Assembly: GCA_045592745.1 (NCBI GenBank)
Contig: JAZNVH010000017.1
Location: 1-47,776, forward strand
From: Aphodoplasma sp045592745
GTDB lineage: Bacteria > Bacillota > Clostridia > UBA1381 > UMGS1253
Reading direction: 5' to 3'
Length of the DNA stretch: 47,776 nt
In this document: piece after piece, positions 14,619-23,117 of the stretch
Layout of the letters: each line of letters starts with the position of its first letter
Numbering within the stretch: the stretch's first letter is position 1
Program-made: the position numbers and the translations under genes
Notes under the pieces: generated by a model
The model's database searches: none
Told to the model about the DNA's origin: nothing
Seen by the model: only the letters and a program-made list of their open reading frames with translations

Positions 14619-16430
14619 ATGGCATATCAGGCGCTTTATCGAAAATGGCGACCGCTCAGCTTTGATGATGTTGTCGGACAAGGACACATCGTGACCACAC
14701 TTAAAAATGAAATATCTTCGGGCAAGGCTGCCCATGCATACCTGTTTTGTGGAACTCGCGGAACGGGCAAAACGTCGTGTGCAAAAATCTTTGCACGTGC
14801 GGTAAACTGTCTTAATCCAAAAGACGGCAACCCGTGTAATGAATGTGAGATATGCCGCGGTGCACTTGACGGAAGCATACTTGATATTGTTGAAATTGAT
14901 GCTGCTTCAAACAACGGCGTTGACAACATACGTGAAATTCGTGAAGAGGTGTCATACTCTGCGGCACAGGCAAAATATAAAATTTATATCATAGACGAGG
15001 TACATATGCTCTCGGGCGGTGCGTTTAATGCGCTTTTAAAAACGCTTGAAGAGCCGCCTTCGCACGTTATTTTCATACTTGCAACAACTGAGGCCCATAA
15101 GCTTCCGGCAACTATTACGTCAAGGTGTCAGCGATTTGACTTTAAAAGAATTGGTGTGCGTGAGATTGTTACGCGCCTTCGCGAAATTGTTACTGCGGAG
15201 AATATTGACGCTGATATAGAAGCGCTTGAGCTTGTGGCGCGTCTTGCTGACGGAGCGATGCGTGATGCACTGAGCATTCTTGACCAGTGCGTAGGTGCGT
15301 GCGACACAAAGGTTACGCTTGATGAGGCAAGGAGCGTACTTTCGATTGCTTCGGACGAAATTATAGATGATACAGTAAAGGCGATTGCAAAAAAAGATAA
15401 TCTAAAGATAATCAACTCAATTGATAAAATAAGCTCTGCAGGTAAGGACGTAAACAACTATATAGAGCTTCTTATCAAACGTTTTCGTGATATACTTTTC
15501 TGCAAGGTTTCAAAAAGTGTGGACGGACTTTTTGAGTATAGTCAAGACAGCATAGAAAATATACAAAAAGCGGCAGAGTGGTTTACAGCGTCGCAGCTTT
15601 CGCACATTATTGAAACACTTTGCGCATCAAGTGCCGATGCAAAATGGCAAAAAAATGCGCGTACAATCTATGAGCTTGCGCTTTTGCGTCTTTGCGACGA
15701 AAGGCTTGATGTATCGGTAGCATCACTTCTTGCAAGAATTGAAAAGCTTGAGGCGGCGCTTTCAAATGGAGCGCTCATGGTAAACGTTCCTGAGTATGTC
15801 AACACCGATGAAATTGAAGGTAAAAAAGCTCAGAATAAAGAGAAAACGGACCTTCCGCCCTGGGATATGGGAGAAAGCGTTTCAGTTTTAGATGAGAAAC
15901 CAAAGGATATAGCGGAAGAAACCAAAAAGGAAAAGACGCTCGTGCAGGAAAAAGCACAGATGCAACAAACACAAAATAAACCCACGCCTTTGAAAGTGAG
16001 CGTGAAAAAATCTTCTAATGTGTGGGGCGAGCTTTTGTCGGTGCTTCAAAAGAAATATCCAGCTCTCTATGGAGCGGTATCTGTAAAAAAAGCAAAATTC
16101 AGCGATGGAGTGCTATACCTTATAAACGAATCGTATGTAAAGCAGATAATCACAATGTTTAAAAACGACTTTGACGCAGCGCTTGGCTCGGTTGTGGGCG
16201 ATGGCGCGCGCGTAAGCTTTGTTACAGAGCAGGAGTTTGATATGATAACAGAGGACGCTGAGAACGTGCAAAGCGAGGTCGAGAGTGGGACTGTTAGCTC
16301 TTACACCCAAGAAGATAATGAAATAAAAGACGAAAATGCTCCCTGTGGCGACGAGGACGAAACCGAGTCTGATGACCCGCTTGATGAGCTTTTAGGGCTT
16401 GGTAATGATGATATTATAATTGAGCAGTAA
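14619..16430 (+). CDS. dnaX: DNA polymerase III subunits gamma/tau
   Basis: ATPase core of the clamp loader. The protein is 603 residues from ATG at 14619; upstream in-frame codons overlap the SRP RNA tail and are not used. MAYQALYRKWRPLSFDD is the classic N-terminus. GTRGTGKTS near residue 43 is Walker A, a four-cysteine zinc module lies in the segment NCLNPKDGNPCNECEICRG, DEVHML is Walker B, and TTEAHKLPATITSRCQRF is sensor 1 and the Arg-finger region. A linker and a tau-like C-terminal domain follow (from about residue 450, ending acidic). The next genes, ybaB and recR, follow at 40 and 24 bases. Confidence 0.96.
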   Translation: MAYQALYRKWRPLSFDDVVGQGHIVTTLKNEISSGKAAHAYLFCGTRGTGKTSCAKIFARAVNCLNPKDGNPCNECEICRGALDGSILDIVEIDAASNNGVDNIREIREEVSYSAAQAKYKIYIIDEVHMLSGGAFNALLKTLEEPPSHVIFILATTEAHKLPATITSRCQRFDFKRIGVREIVTRLREIVTAENIDADIEALELVARLADGAMRDALSILDQCVGACDTKVTLDEARSVLSIASDEIIDDTVKAIAKKDNLKIINSIDKISSAGKDVNNYIELLIKRFRDILFCKVSKSVDGLFEYSQDSIENIQKAAEWFTASQLSHIIETLCASSADAKWQKNARTIYELALLRLCDERLDVSVASLLARIEKLEAALSNGALMVNVPEYVNTDEIEGKKAQNKEKTDLPPWDMGESVSVLDEKPKDIAEETKKEKTLVQEKAQMQQTQNKPTPLKVSVKKSSNVWGELLSVLQKKYPALYGAVSVKKAKFSDGVLYLINESYVKQIITMFKNDFDAALGSVVGDGARVSFVTEQEFDMITEDAENVQSEVESGTVSSYTQEDNEIKDENAPCGDEDETESDDPLDELLGLGNDDIIIEQ

Positions 16431-16470
16431 ATATAACGTTATAAACATAAATATACGGAGGTAAAATATT

Positions 16471-16815
16471 ATGGCAAAATTCAGAGGCGGTATTCCCGGC
16501 GGTATGGGAAATATGAATAATATGATAAAACAGGCACAAAAAATGCAGGAGCAGATGCTCAAAATTCAGGAGGAGGCAGAGGCAAAAACTGCTTCGGCAT
16601 CTTCGGGCGGCGGCGCAGTTACGGTAGAGGTTTCGGGTAAAAAACAAATTGTATCAATTAAAATAAGCCCCGAGGCTGTTGACCCCGACGATATTGAAAC
16701 ATTAGAGGATTTGATTTTGACCGCTACAAACGAGGCACTTCGTATGGCAGAGGAAATGCTTGCGCGTGATATGAGCAAGGTTACGGGCACAATGAATATT
16801 CCCGGATTATTTTAA
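16471..16815 (+). CDS. ybaB: YbaB/EbfC nucleoid-associated protein
   Basis: A 114-residue DNA-binding protein of the YbaB family, found between dnaX and recR across bacteria. It begins with a Gly/Met-rich stretch (GGIPGGMGNMNNMIKQAQKM), followed by a coiled-coil helix, a beta-strand core (GGGAVTVEVSGKKQIVSIKI) and a C-terminal helix. ACGGAGG precedes ATG at 16471. It probably acts as a dimeric tweezer on DNA; its precise role in recombination is not settled. Confidence 0.93.
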   Translation: MAKFRGGIPGGMGNMNNMIKQAQKMQEQMLKIQEEAEAKTASASSGGGAVTVEVSGKKQIVSIKISPEAVDPDDIETLEDLILTATNEALRMAEEMLARDMSKVTGTMNIPGLF

Positions 16816-16839
16816 TTTTGATAAATTGGGAGGCAGGCT

Positions 16840-17433
16840 ATGCATGCACCACCGATAGAAAATTTAATAGAGCAGTTTGCAAAGCTTCCGGGTATAGGCA
16901 GAAAAAGTGCCGAAAGGCTTGCGTTTCATATACTCAATATGCCAAAAGAGTATGCGCTTGATATGGCAAAGGCTCTTTGTGAGGCAAAGGATAAGATATG
17001 CTTTTGCGAAAAGTGTCAGAATCTTACCGATGTTTCGCCGTGTGCGATTTGTAATGATACACGGCGCGAAAAAAGCATAATTTGCGTGGTTGAGTCGCCA
17101 AAGGATGTTATTGCAATCGAGAAAATGCGTGAATACAGGGGAATGTATCACGTTTTGCATGGCGCACTTTCGCCTATGGATGGTATAGGCCCTGATGATT
17201 TAAAAATATCTTCCCTTCTTGAAAGAATAGCAACCGGCGAGGTAGAAGAGGTCATTATGGCGACAAATCCAAACGTGTCGGGCGAGGCTACGGCGATGTA
17301 TTTATGCAAGCTGTTAAAGCCGCTTGGCGTGCGTGTAACGCGCATTGCTCACGGAATTCCCGTTGGTGGTGATTTGGAGTATGCAGATGAGGTAACGCTT
17401 TTGCGTGCCATGGAAGGCAGACGAGAGATGTAA
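16840..17433 (+). CDS. recR: Recombination mediator protein RecR
   Basis: Works with RecF and RecO to load RecA on gapped DNA. 197 residues, normal length. FAKLPGIGRKSAERLAFHIL is the helix-hairpin-helix. C57/C60/C69-type cysteines in CEKCQNLTDVSPCAIC form the zinc finger, and the Toprim domain starts ICVVESPKDVIAIE. The C-terminal GEATAMYLCKLLKP and GIPVGGDLEYADEVTL segments are hallmark. GGGAGG lies upstream of ATG at 16840. Last gene of the dnaX operon. Confidence 0.97.
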   Translation: MHAPPIENLIEQFAKLPGIGRKSAERLAFHILNMPKEYALDMAKALCEAKDKICFCEKCQNLTDVSPCAICNDTRREKSIICVVESPKDVIAIEKMREYRGMYHVLHGALSPMDGIGPDDLKISSLLERIATGEVEEVIMATNPNVSGEATAMYLCKLLKPLGVRVTRIAHGIPVGGDLEYADEVTLLRAMEGRREM

Positions 17434-17439
17434 AATGTT

Positions 17440-17464
17440 GGCGGCGGGTTTTCGCCGCTTTTCG
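17440..17464 (+). terminator. Intrinsic terminator of the dnaX-recR operon
   Basis: 6-bp GCGGCG/CGCCGC stem (17441-17446 with 17453-17458) followed by a short T-rich tail. Confidence 0.7.
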
Positions 17465-17484
17465 TTTATGATATTTTACGATTG

Positions 17485-17513
17485 TTGACTAATTTTTCAT
17501 ATTGTTGTAAAAT
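17485..17513 (+). promoter_or_regulatory. Promoter of the mltG-trmR-trhP operon
   Basis: TTGACT at 17485-17490, 17-bp spacer, TAAAAT at 17508-17513; the leader is about 17 nt. Confidence 0.75.
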
Positions 17514-17536
17514 TAGCATATATATGGGGTGATAGA

Positions 17537-18556
17537 ATGACAAAAAAGAAGACAAAAGCAAATATACTGTCTATGATTTTGGCGGTGTTTTCGATTGCAC
17601 TCATAGCTTTGGCATTTTCTGTAATAGGAGATGTGCTTTTTGGAAGCCTTGATGTAGATAGTGTGAAAATTAATACAGCGCAAACCCCCGACTCTGCTTC
17701 GGTTGCACGCTTACTTAAAGAAAACGATGTTATAAAGTATCCTTTTGCATTCAGAGTACTATCCTTTTTAAAAGGAGCAGATGACAGGTATTACGAAGGC
17801 GATTTTGTAATAAAAAAAGGCAGTGGCTATGTTTCAATTATAAATGGTCTTACCTATCGCTCAAACTATAAAACAACCGATATTACAATAAAAGAAGGCG
17901 CGACGCTTAAAGAGATTGCCTCAGTTGTGGCAAAGACGGGATATGTCAGTGAAGAAGAGTTCCTGTCAGCACTTAATAAAAGCTATGATTATGATTTTTT
18001 AAAGCAGGTAAAGCGTGATAATGCGCTTGAAGGATATTTGTTTCCTGACACTTACAACATATCGAACCAAATGAGCGCCGAGCAGATAATAAAGCTTATG
18101 CTAAATCGCTTTGATGATGTGTTTACAGACGAGTATGAAGCGGCGGCAAAAAAGCTTGGCTACAGCGCAGATGAAATTATAACGCTTGCTTCAATTATAG
18201 AGGCAGAGGCAGCAACAGAGGCGGACAGGCGCCTGGTATCAAGCGTGTTTCATAACAGATTAAAAAGCAAAACTTATCCCTATCTTGAGTCGTGTGCGAC
18301 AGTGCAGTATATACTTGGTGAGCGGAAAGCTATTTTGTCAAACAGCGATACAAAGATAAAATCGCCGTATAACACATATATAAACAAGGGTCTTCCGATA
18401 GGGCCGATATGTTCGCCCGGAAAGGCGGCAATTGAGGCGGCGCTTTATCCCGAGGATACGCCTTATCAGTTCTTTCAGTCGGATGAAAACGGTAAAATTT
18501 ACTATGCAAAAACACTTTCAGAACACGAAAAAATCAGAGTGCAGATACAAAAGTAG
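17537..18556 (+). CDS. mltG: Endolytic murein transglycosylase MltG (YceG-like)
   Basis: Cleaves nascent glycan strands and is thought to set their length. 339 residues with a short cytoplasmic Lys-rich N-terminus, one membrane helix (about residues 11-32), a LysM-like region (VVIKEG-type segment: TIKEGATLKEIASVVAKTG) and the YceG catalytic domain. IIEAEAATEADRRLVSSVFH carries the active-site glutamate, followed by NRLK and the conserved YNTYINKGLPIGPICSPGK. GGGGTGATAG precedes ATG at 17537. Its order ahead of trmR and trhP matches Bacillus yrrL-yrrM-yrrN/O. Confidence 0.93.
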   Translation: MTKKKTKANILSMILAVFSIALIALAFSVIGDVLFGSLDVDSVKINTAQTPDSASVARLLKENDVIKYPFAFRVLSFLKGADDRYYEGDFVIKKGSGYVSIINGLTYRSNYKTTDITIKEGATLKEIASVVAKTGYVSEEEFLSALNKSYDYDFLKQVKRDNALEGYLFPDTYNISNQMSAEQIIKLMLNRFDDVFTDEYEAAAKKLGYSADEIITLASIIEAEAATEADRRLVSSVFHNRLKSKTYPYLESCATVQYILGERKAILSNSDTKIKSPYNTYINKGLPIGPICSPGKAAIEAALYPEDTPYQFFQSDENGKIYYAKTLSEHEKIRVQIQK

Positions 18557-18572
18557 TAAAAGGAGTTAAACA

Positions 18573-19232
18573 ATGCCTAACGAACAGGATATTACACATT
18601 CATATATAATAGATTTTGTGCGTGCATCTTTAGCGCCGAGCAGTGATTTTTTAAAAGAGCTTGAAGATTATGCTCACGAAAATGCTGTCCCGATTGTGCA
18701 AAAAGAGGTGGCAAGCTTTTTAAAGGTGCTCTGTATGACGCATAAGCCTAAAAATGTGCTTGAAATTGGTACGGCGATAGGATATTCGTCACTTTTAATG
18801 CTTGAAAGTTTGCCACAAGACGCAAAAATCACTACTATTGAGCGCGATGAAAATATAGCCGAGATTGCGAGAAAAAATATAGAGCGCGCAGGTTGTGCGG
18901 ACAGAATAGATGTGCTAAGCGCTGATGCAGAGGTGCTTTTGCCTGCACTTGATGGTGAGTATGACATGATATTTATGGACGGCGCAAAGGCACACTACAT
19001 ACACTTTTTGCCTCATTGTATAAGGCTTTTGAAAGTGGGCGGACTTTTGGTAAGTGACAATATACTCTATGGCGGTATGGTAACAAACCGAGAGCTTTTA
19101 ATACGGCGAAAAATTACGATTGTAAAAAGGCTCAAAAAATATATCGAGGAGCTTTGCTCTGATAAAAGGCTTGAAACCTCGCTTTTGTCGATTGGCGACG
19201 GAGTAAGCGTTTCGTATAAAAAGCAGGACTGA
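18573..19232 (+). CDS. trmR: tRNA 5-hydroxyuridine methyltransferase (TrmR/YrrM-like O-methyltransferase)
   Basis: A 219-residue class I SAM-dependent O-methyltransferase of the family-3 type. VLEIGTAIGYSSLLM (about residues 64-78) is the SAM motif I, TTIERDENIAEIA binds the ribose, and FMDGAKAHY with SDNILYGG match the metal and substrate regions. The O-methyltransferase class alone would leave the substrate open, but position between mltG and the U32 gene matches Bacillus trmR, which methylates 5-hydroxyuridine at wobble position 34 to 5-methoxyuridine. AAAGGAG precedes the start. Confidence 0.85.
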   Translation: MPNEQDITHSYIIDFVRASLAPSSDFLKELEDYAHENAVPIVQKEVASFLKVLCMTHKPKNVLEIGTAIGYSSLLMLESLPQDAKITTIERDENIAEIARKNIERAGCADRIDVLSADAEVLLPALDGEYDMIFMDGAKAHYIHFLPHCIRLLKVGGLLVSDNILYGGMVTNRELLIRRKITIVKRLKKYIEELCSDKRLETSLLSIGDGVSVSYKKQD

Positions 19233-19251
19233 TTACAGAGAGGTAATAAAA

Positions 19252-20502
19252 ATGACAGATTTAAAAAACAAGCTTGAGCTTTTGGCTCCTGCAGGAGATC
19301 TTGTAAAACTTAAAATGGCTATTTTATATGGTGCAGACGCAGTGTATATCGGCGGTGAGGCATTTGGGCTTCGAACTGCATCAAAAAACTTTGATTTAAA
19401 GGATATGCAGGAGGGTATAAAATTTGCCCATGAGCGCGGGAAAAAAGTGTATCTTACGACGAATATTATACCGCATAATGCTGACCTTGGGTGCTTTAAT
19501 GATTATCTTGACAGCGTTGTATCACTCGGCATTGATGCGCTTATTGTAGCGGATATAGGACTTTTTTCGCTTATAAGAAAGCGTTATCCTGACATTGATA
19601 TTCATATATCTACACAGGCAAACAACGTAAATTATTTAAGTGCAAATGTATGGCACGAAATGGGCGCAAAACGCGTTGTGCTTGCACGCGAGCTTAGCCT
19701 TGAAGAAATAAGACAAATACGCGAAAATACATCGTCTGAGCTTGAAATAGAGGCTTTTGTTCATGGGGCAATGTGCATTTCATATTCGGGAAGATGCCTT
19801 CTTAGCAATTATCTTACAAAGCGCGATGCCAACAAGGGCGAATGTGCACAGCCGTGTAGATGGAATTATGCGCTTGTCGAGGAAAAACGTCCTGGCGAAT
19901 ATATACACGTGGGTGAAGATGAGCAGGGAAGCTTTTTCTTTAATTCAAAGGATTTGTGCATGATTGAGCATATACCTGAGCTTGTTAAAAGCGGTATTAC
20001 AAGCTTTAAAATTGAAGGAAGGGTAAAAAGCGAGTATTATGTTTCGACAGTTGTTCAGGCATATCGCACAGAGCTTGACAGATATATTGCTGATCCTGAA
20101 GGGTATGAGTTCGATACAGAAAGCTTGAACGAGGTGTTAAAGGTGAGCCACAGACCGTATACACACGGTTTTTACTTTGGAAAAACAGATGCAAATTCTC
20201 AGGTGTATGAAACAAGCTCATATATTCGTGACTACGATATAGTAGGCTTTATAACCGATTATGATGAAAAAACAGGTATTGCTACAGTAGAGCAGAGAAA
20301 TAAAATGAATGTCGGCGATACGATAGAGATAATTCAGCCCGGAAAACCTTATTTTTCACAAAAGGTAGAGTGGCTAAAAAACGCAGAGGGTGAAGATATT
20401 ACAAGTACACCTCACGCACAGATGGTTTATACAATGAAAACTGATAAACCGGTTACGAAAAATGCGATGATAAGGCGTGGAGAACTGATTAGTGGCATAT
20501 AA
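19252..20502 (+). CDS. trhP: U32-family tRNA hydroxylation protein (TrhP-like)
   Basis: A 416-residue peptidase-U32-family protein. LELLAPAGDLVKLKMAILYGADAVY is the family N-terminus, and the U32 signature with conserved cysteines is EAFVHGAMCISYSGRCLLSN (about residues 166-185), followed by KGECAQPCRW. Family members once called collagenases act in several bacteria in prephenate-dependent 5-hydroxyuridine formation on tRNA. The adjacent trmR supports that role. Bacillus has two such genes; only one is here, of the length usual for TrhP. Peptidase activity is not implied. Confidence 0.87.
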   Translation: MTDLKNKLELLAPAGDLVKLKMAILYGADAVYIGGEAFGLRTASKNFDLKDMQEGIKFAHERGKKVYLTTNIIPHNADLGCFNDYLDSVVSLGIDALIVADIGLFSLIRKRYPDIDIHISTQANNVNYLSANVWHEMGAKRVVLARELSLEEIRQIRENTSSELEIEAFVHGAMCISYSGRCLLSNYLTKRDANKGECAQPCRWNYALVEEKRPGEYIHVGEDEQGSFFFNSKDLCMIEHIPELVKSGITSFKIEGRVKSEYYVSTVVQAYRTELDRYIADPEGYEFDTESLNEVLKVSHRPYTHGFYFGKTDANSQVYETSSYIRDYDIVGFITDYDEKTGIATVEQRNKMNVGDTIEIIQPGKPYFSQKVEWLKNAEGEDITSTPHAQMVYTMKTDKPVTKNAMIRRGELISGI

Positions 20503-20503
20503 T

Positions 20504-20537
20504 AAAAAGGTCTGTGACAAAATCACAGACCTTTTTT
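20504..20537. terminator. Bidirectional terminator between trhP and noc
   Basis: 14-bp stem AAAAAGGTCTGTGA/TCACAGACCTTTTT with a 5-nt loop. T-rich on both strands, serving two convergent genes. Confidence 0.92.
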
Positions 20538-20546
20538 GTTAAATAA

Positions 20547-21383
20547 TCAAATGGTTTTAACCTCCGGCTTTTTTATTTTTATGGTATACTCGATAAATTC
20601 ATCTGTATCAAATTCGCGCATAGAAGCGTCCATTCCGGCATCTCGTATCATTTTAATTGACTGGCGGATTGTATTTACAATAAGTCTTATGCTTTGGTTG
20701 CCTACGAAAAAATTTTTTTTCTTTTGCTTTTTTGGTTCGTCTTCATTTTTAAGATGCTGTTCGATAAGCTTTTCTGTTTGTGATACATTAAGAGAGTTTT
20801 CACAAACCTGTTTTAGTATGTTCAGCTGCGTTTGCTCGTCGTCAAGACGCAAAAGTGCACGTGCGTGGCGCTCGGTGAGGTTGTTATCTGTAAGAATTTT
20901 TTTCACAAGCGGCCCAAGCTTTAATATACGCAGTTTATTAGCAATAGTAGATTGGTTTTTCCCAACTTTTAGCGCGACCTCTTCTTGTGTAAGGTGGTGC
21001 TGATTTATAAGATGAAAATACCCCTGCGCTTCCTCCATATAGGAAAGGTCTTCGCGCTGAAGATTTTCTAAAAGTGCCACAAGTGCTGAGTCGCTTTCGT
21101 CAAACTCATTTATTATTACGGGTACGCTTTCAAGACCTGCCATTTTTGCTGCGCGAAGGCGTCTTTCGCCTGAAACGAGTTCGTAGATTGTAGAAGTTTG
21201 CCGACGCACACATATAGGCTGTAGTATGCCAAAGCTTTTGATTGAAACGGCAAGCTCTTCGAGTGCTTTTTGGTCAAAGTGGCGCCTTGGCTGATATGGA
21301 TTTGGTCTTATCAGTTGAACGGGTATATACATTATAGATTTTGTTTTTTGTGTGTTTGAGGTGAGCTGAATCGGTAAAATCAT
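20547..21383 (-). CDS. noc: ParB/Noc-family nucleoid occlusion protein
   Basis: A 278-residue ParB-like CTPase and DNA-binding protein. VQLIRPNPYQPRRHFD and VSGERRLRAAKMAGL (the GERR CTP/phosphate box) lie in the N-terminal domain, ALLENLQREDLSYMEEAQGY follows, then a helix-turn-helix segment (LTQEEVALKVGKNQSTIANK). The C-terminus is Lys-rich and would dimerise. Placement beside rsmG matches Noc of Bacillus (rsmG-noc), not chromosomal ParB, which normally pairs with parA; no parA or parS-like palindrome was seen here. ParB remains possible. AAAGGAGG precedes ATG at 21383. Confidence 0.85.
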   Translation of the reverse strand: MILPIQLTSNTQKTKSIMYIPVQLIRPNPYQPRRHFDQKALEELAVSIKSFGILQPICVRRQTSTIYELVSGERRLRAAKMAGLESVPVIINEFDESDSALVALLENLQREDLSYMEEAQGYFHLINQHHLTQEEVALKVGKNQSTIANKLRILKLGPLVKKILTDNNLTERHARALLRLDDEQTQLNILKQVCENSLNVSQTEKLIEQHLKNEDEPKKQKKKNFFVGNQSIRLIVNTIRQSIKMIRDAGMDASMREFDTDEFIEYTIKIKKPEVKTI

Positions 21384-21457
21384 AATTCTTCCTCCTTTGT
21401 TTTTAAAGCGTTAGGGCTTTTGTCGGCATCGTAAAAAATAAAACGACCTTTAAACAC

Positions 21458-21485
21458 ATTATACCATTTTTTGGAATAATGTGAA
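21458..21485 (-). promoter_or_regulatory. Promoter of noc
   Basis: Minus strand: TTCACA (21485-21480), 16-bp spacer, TATAAT (21463-21458), lying between rsmG and noc. Confidence 0.6.
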
Positions 21486-21533
21486 GAAAAATCGTTTTAC
21501 GCATTTCGTATTAAAAATTAGTTTTTCGACTTT

Positions 21534-22244
21534 TTATATCGGTTTATTTAATGGTTTATTGCCGCTTCTGGGATATTTTGGAACGGTATTGCTCATTTTG
21601 TCAACCAATATTATCGAATGCGACAAGTCATAATCGGCTATATTTACCGCTTTTACACAGGAATTTGCGCCACCAAGGGTAGCTATCGCATTTTTTGCGT
21701 TTGCAAGCTCCTCGTTTGCGCTGGGGCCTTTAAGAGCAGCAAATTTTCCACCAACTTTTACAAAGGGGATACAATACTCGCTTAGTGTTGCCATATTTGC
21801 AACTGCCCTTGAAACTGCAAAATCATACATTTCGCGGTACTCTTTCTTGTGAGCAAGCTCCTCCGCTCTTGAATGTATACACTCTACATTTTCAAGTCCA
21901 AGCTCATTTACACACAGCTTTAAAAACTCCACGCGCTTGTTAAGCGAATCGACAAGCGTCAGATTTATGTCGCCGCGGACAATCTTAAGCGGAAGTCCGG
22001 GAAAGCCCGCGCCCGTGCCGACATCAATTATTTCAGCGTTTTTTTCTGCATCGCACACACTAAGAAGCGATACGCTGTCAAGAAAGTGTTTTACAGCTAC
22101 GTTGCTTTTTTCTGTAATAGCGGTGAGATTTACCTTTTTGTTATAGTCAATCAAAAGCTCATAATATATATCAAAGCGCTCAAGCGTTATTTCGTCATAT
22201 TCTATTTTTAAAGCTTCAAGTCCTTTTTTTAAAATATCTTTCAT
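21534..22244 (-). CDS. rsmG: 16S rRNA (guanine527-N7)-methyltransferase
   Basis: Methylates G527 of 16S rRNA using SAM; loss often gives low-level streptomycin resistance. 236 residues, normal length. VNLTAITEKSNVAVKHFLDS is the N-terminal signature, IIDVGTGAGFPGLPLKI (about residues 69-85) is the SAM-binding glycine loop, and FAVSRAVANM matches the conserved SRA segment. AAAGG precedes ATG at 22244. It sits 21 bases downstream of folD; the usual mnmG partner is absent from this stretch. Confidence 0.96.
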   Translation of the reverse strand: MKDILKKGLEALKIEYDEITLERFDIYYELLIDYNKKVNLTAITEKSNVAVKHFLDSVSLLSVCDAEKNAEIIDVGTGAGFPGLPLKIVRGDINLTLVDSLNKRVEFLKLCVNELGLENVECIHSRAEELAHKKEYREMYDFAVSRAVANMATLSEYCIPFVKVGGKFAALKGPSANEELANAKNAIATLGGANSCVKAVNIADYDLSHSIILVDKMSNTVPKYPRSGNKPLNKPI

Positions 22245-22265
22245 ATTTATACCTTTCGGAAGTTA

Positions 22266-23117
22266 TTATTTATCCTGATTAAGCTGCGCCGCTTTGATGG
22301 CGTTTTTCATAAGTATTGCGCGCGTCATAACGCCAACACCACCGGGAACGGGGGTTATGTATGATGCCTTCTTTTCGGCGCTTTCAAAATGAACGTCACC
22401 GACCAATTTTCCCTCAGCATTTCTGTTCATTCCAACGTCAATTACAACGGCGCCCTCTTTAATCATATCACCTGTAATAAATTCGCCCTTGCCGATTGCA
22501 ACAACCAAAATATCTGCACGGCGCGTAACTTCTGCAAGATCCTTTGTGCGCGAATGACATACTGTGACTGTACCGTTTTTGTGTAGTAGCAGCATCGCCT
22601 GTGGCTTTCCTACGATGTTGCTTCTTCCTACAACAACACACTCTTTTCCGGATATGTCAATGTTATACTCTTCTAAAAGCTCCATTACACCTGCAGGTGT
22701 GCACGGCAGAAAATCATAGTCGCCAATCATAATTTTGCCGACATTTATCGGATGAAATGCGTCTACGTCTTTTTTGGGGTCAACTGCATCAAGAACTGTT
22801 TTTTCGTCGATATGCGAGGGGAGCGGAAGCTGCACAATAAAGCCTGATACACTATCATCTTTATTAAGCTTTGCTACAAGCTCTAAAAGCTCGTCCTGTG
22901 TAGTAGATTCAGGGAGAGCGTACTCTTTTGATTCAATTCCAACCTCGCCGCAGTCGCGTATTTTGCCAGCTACATATACCTTGCTTGCCGGATTTTCACC
23001 AACTATAACAACCGCAAGACAGGGGTTAACGCCCTTGGCTTTTAGAATTTCTGCCTGCTCTTTTTGCTGCATTTTTACCTTTTTTGCCAAAGCCTTTCCG
23101 TCCATTATTATTGCCAT
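22266..23117 (-). CDS. folD: Bifunctional methylenetetrahydrofolate dehydrogenase/cyclohydrolase
   Basis: Interconverts 5,10-methylene-, methenyl- and 10-formyl-THF for one-carbon metabolism. From ATG at 23117 it has 283 residues, normal for FolD. I chose this start because GGAGG lies at the right distance and the protein begins MAIIMDGKALAKK, the usual start; the open frame extends 36 codons further upstream. Visible: VIVGENPASKVYVAGKIRDC (catalytic Lys), QLPLPSHIDEK, DVDAFHPINVGKI, VVVGRSNIVGKPQAMLL (NAD(P) site) and TPVPGGVGVMTRAIL. Its first 92 bases overlap the end of ygiQ in another frame. Confidence 0.96.
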   Translation of the reverse strand: MAIIMDGKALAKKVKMQQKEQAEILKAKGVNPCLAVVIVGENPASKVYVAGKIRDCGEVGIESKEYALPESTTQDELLELVAKLNKDDSVSGFIVQLPLPSHIDEKTVLDAVDPKKDVDAFHPINVGKIMIGDYDFLPCTPAGVMELLEEYNIDISGKECVVVGRSNIVGKPQAMLLLHKNGTVTVCHSRTKDLAEVTRRADILVVAIGKGEFITGDMIKEGAVVIDVGMNRNAEGKLVGDVHFESAEKKASYITPVPGGVGVMTRAILMKNAIKAAQLNQDK

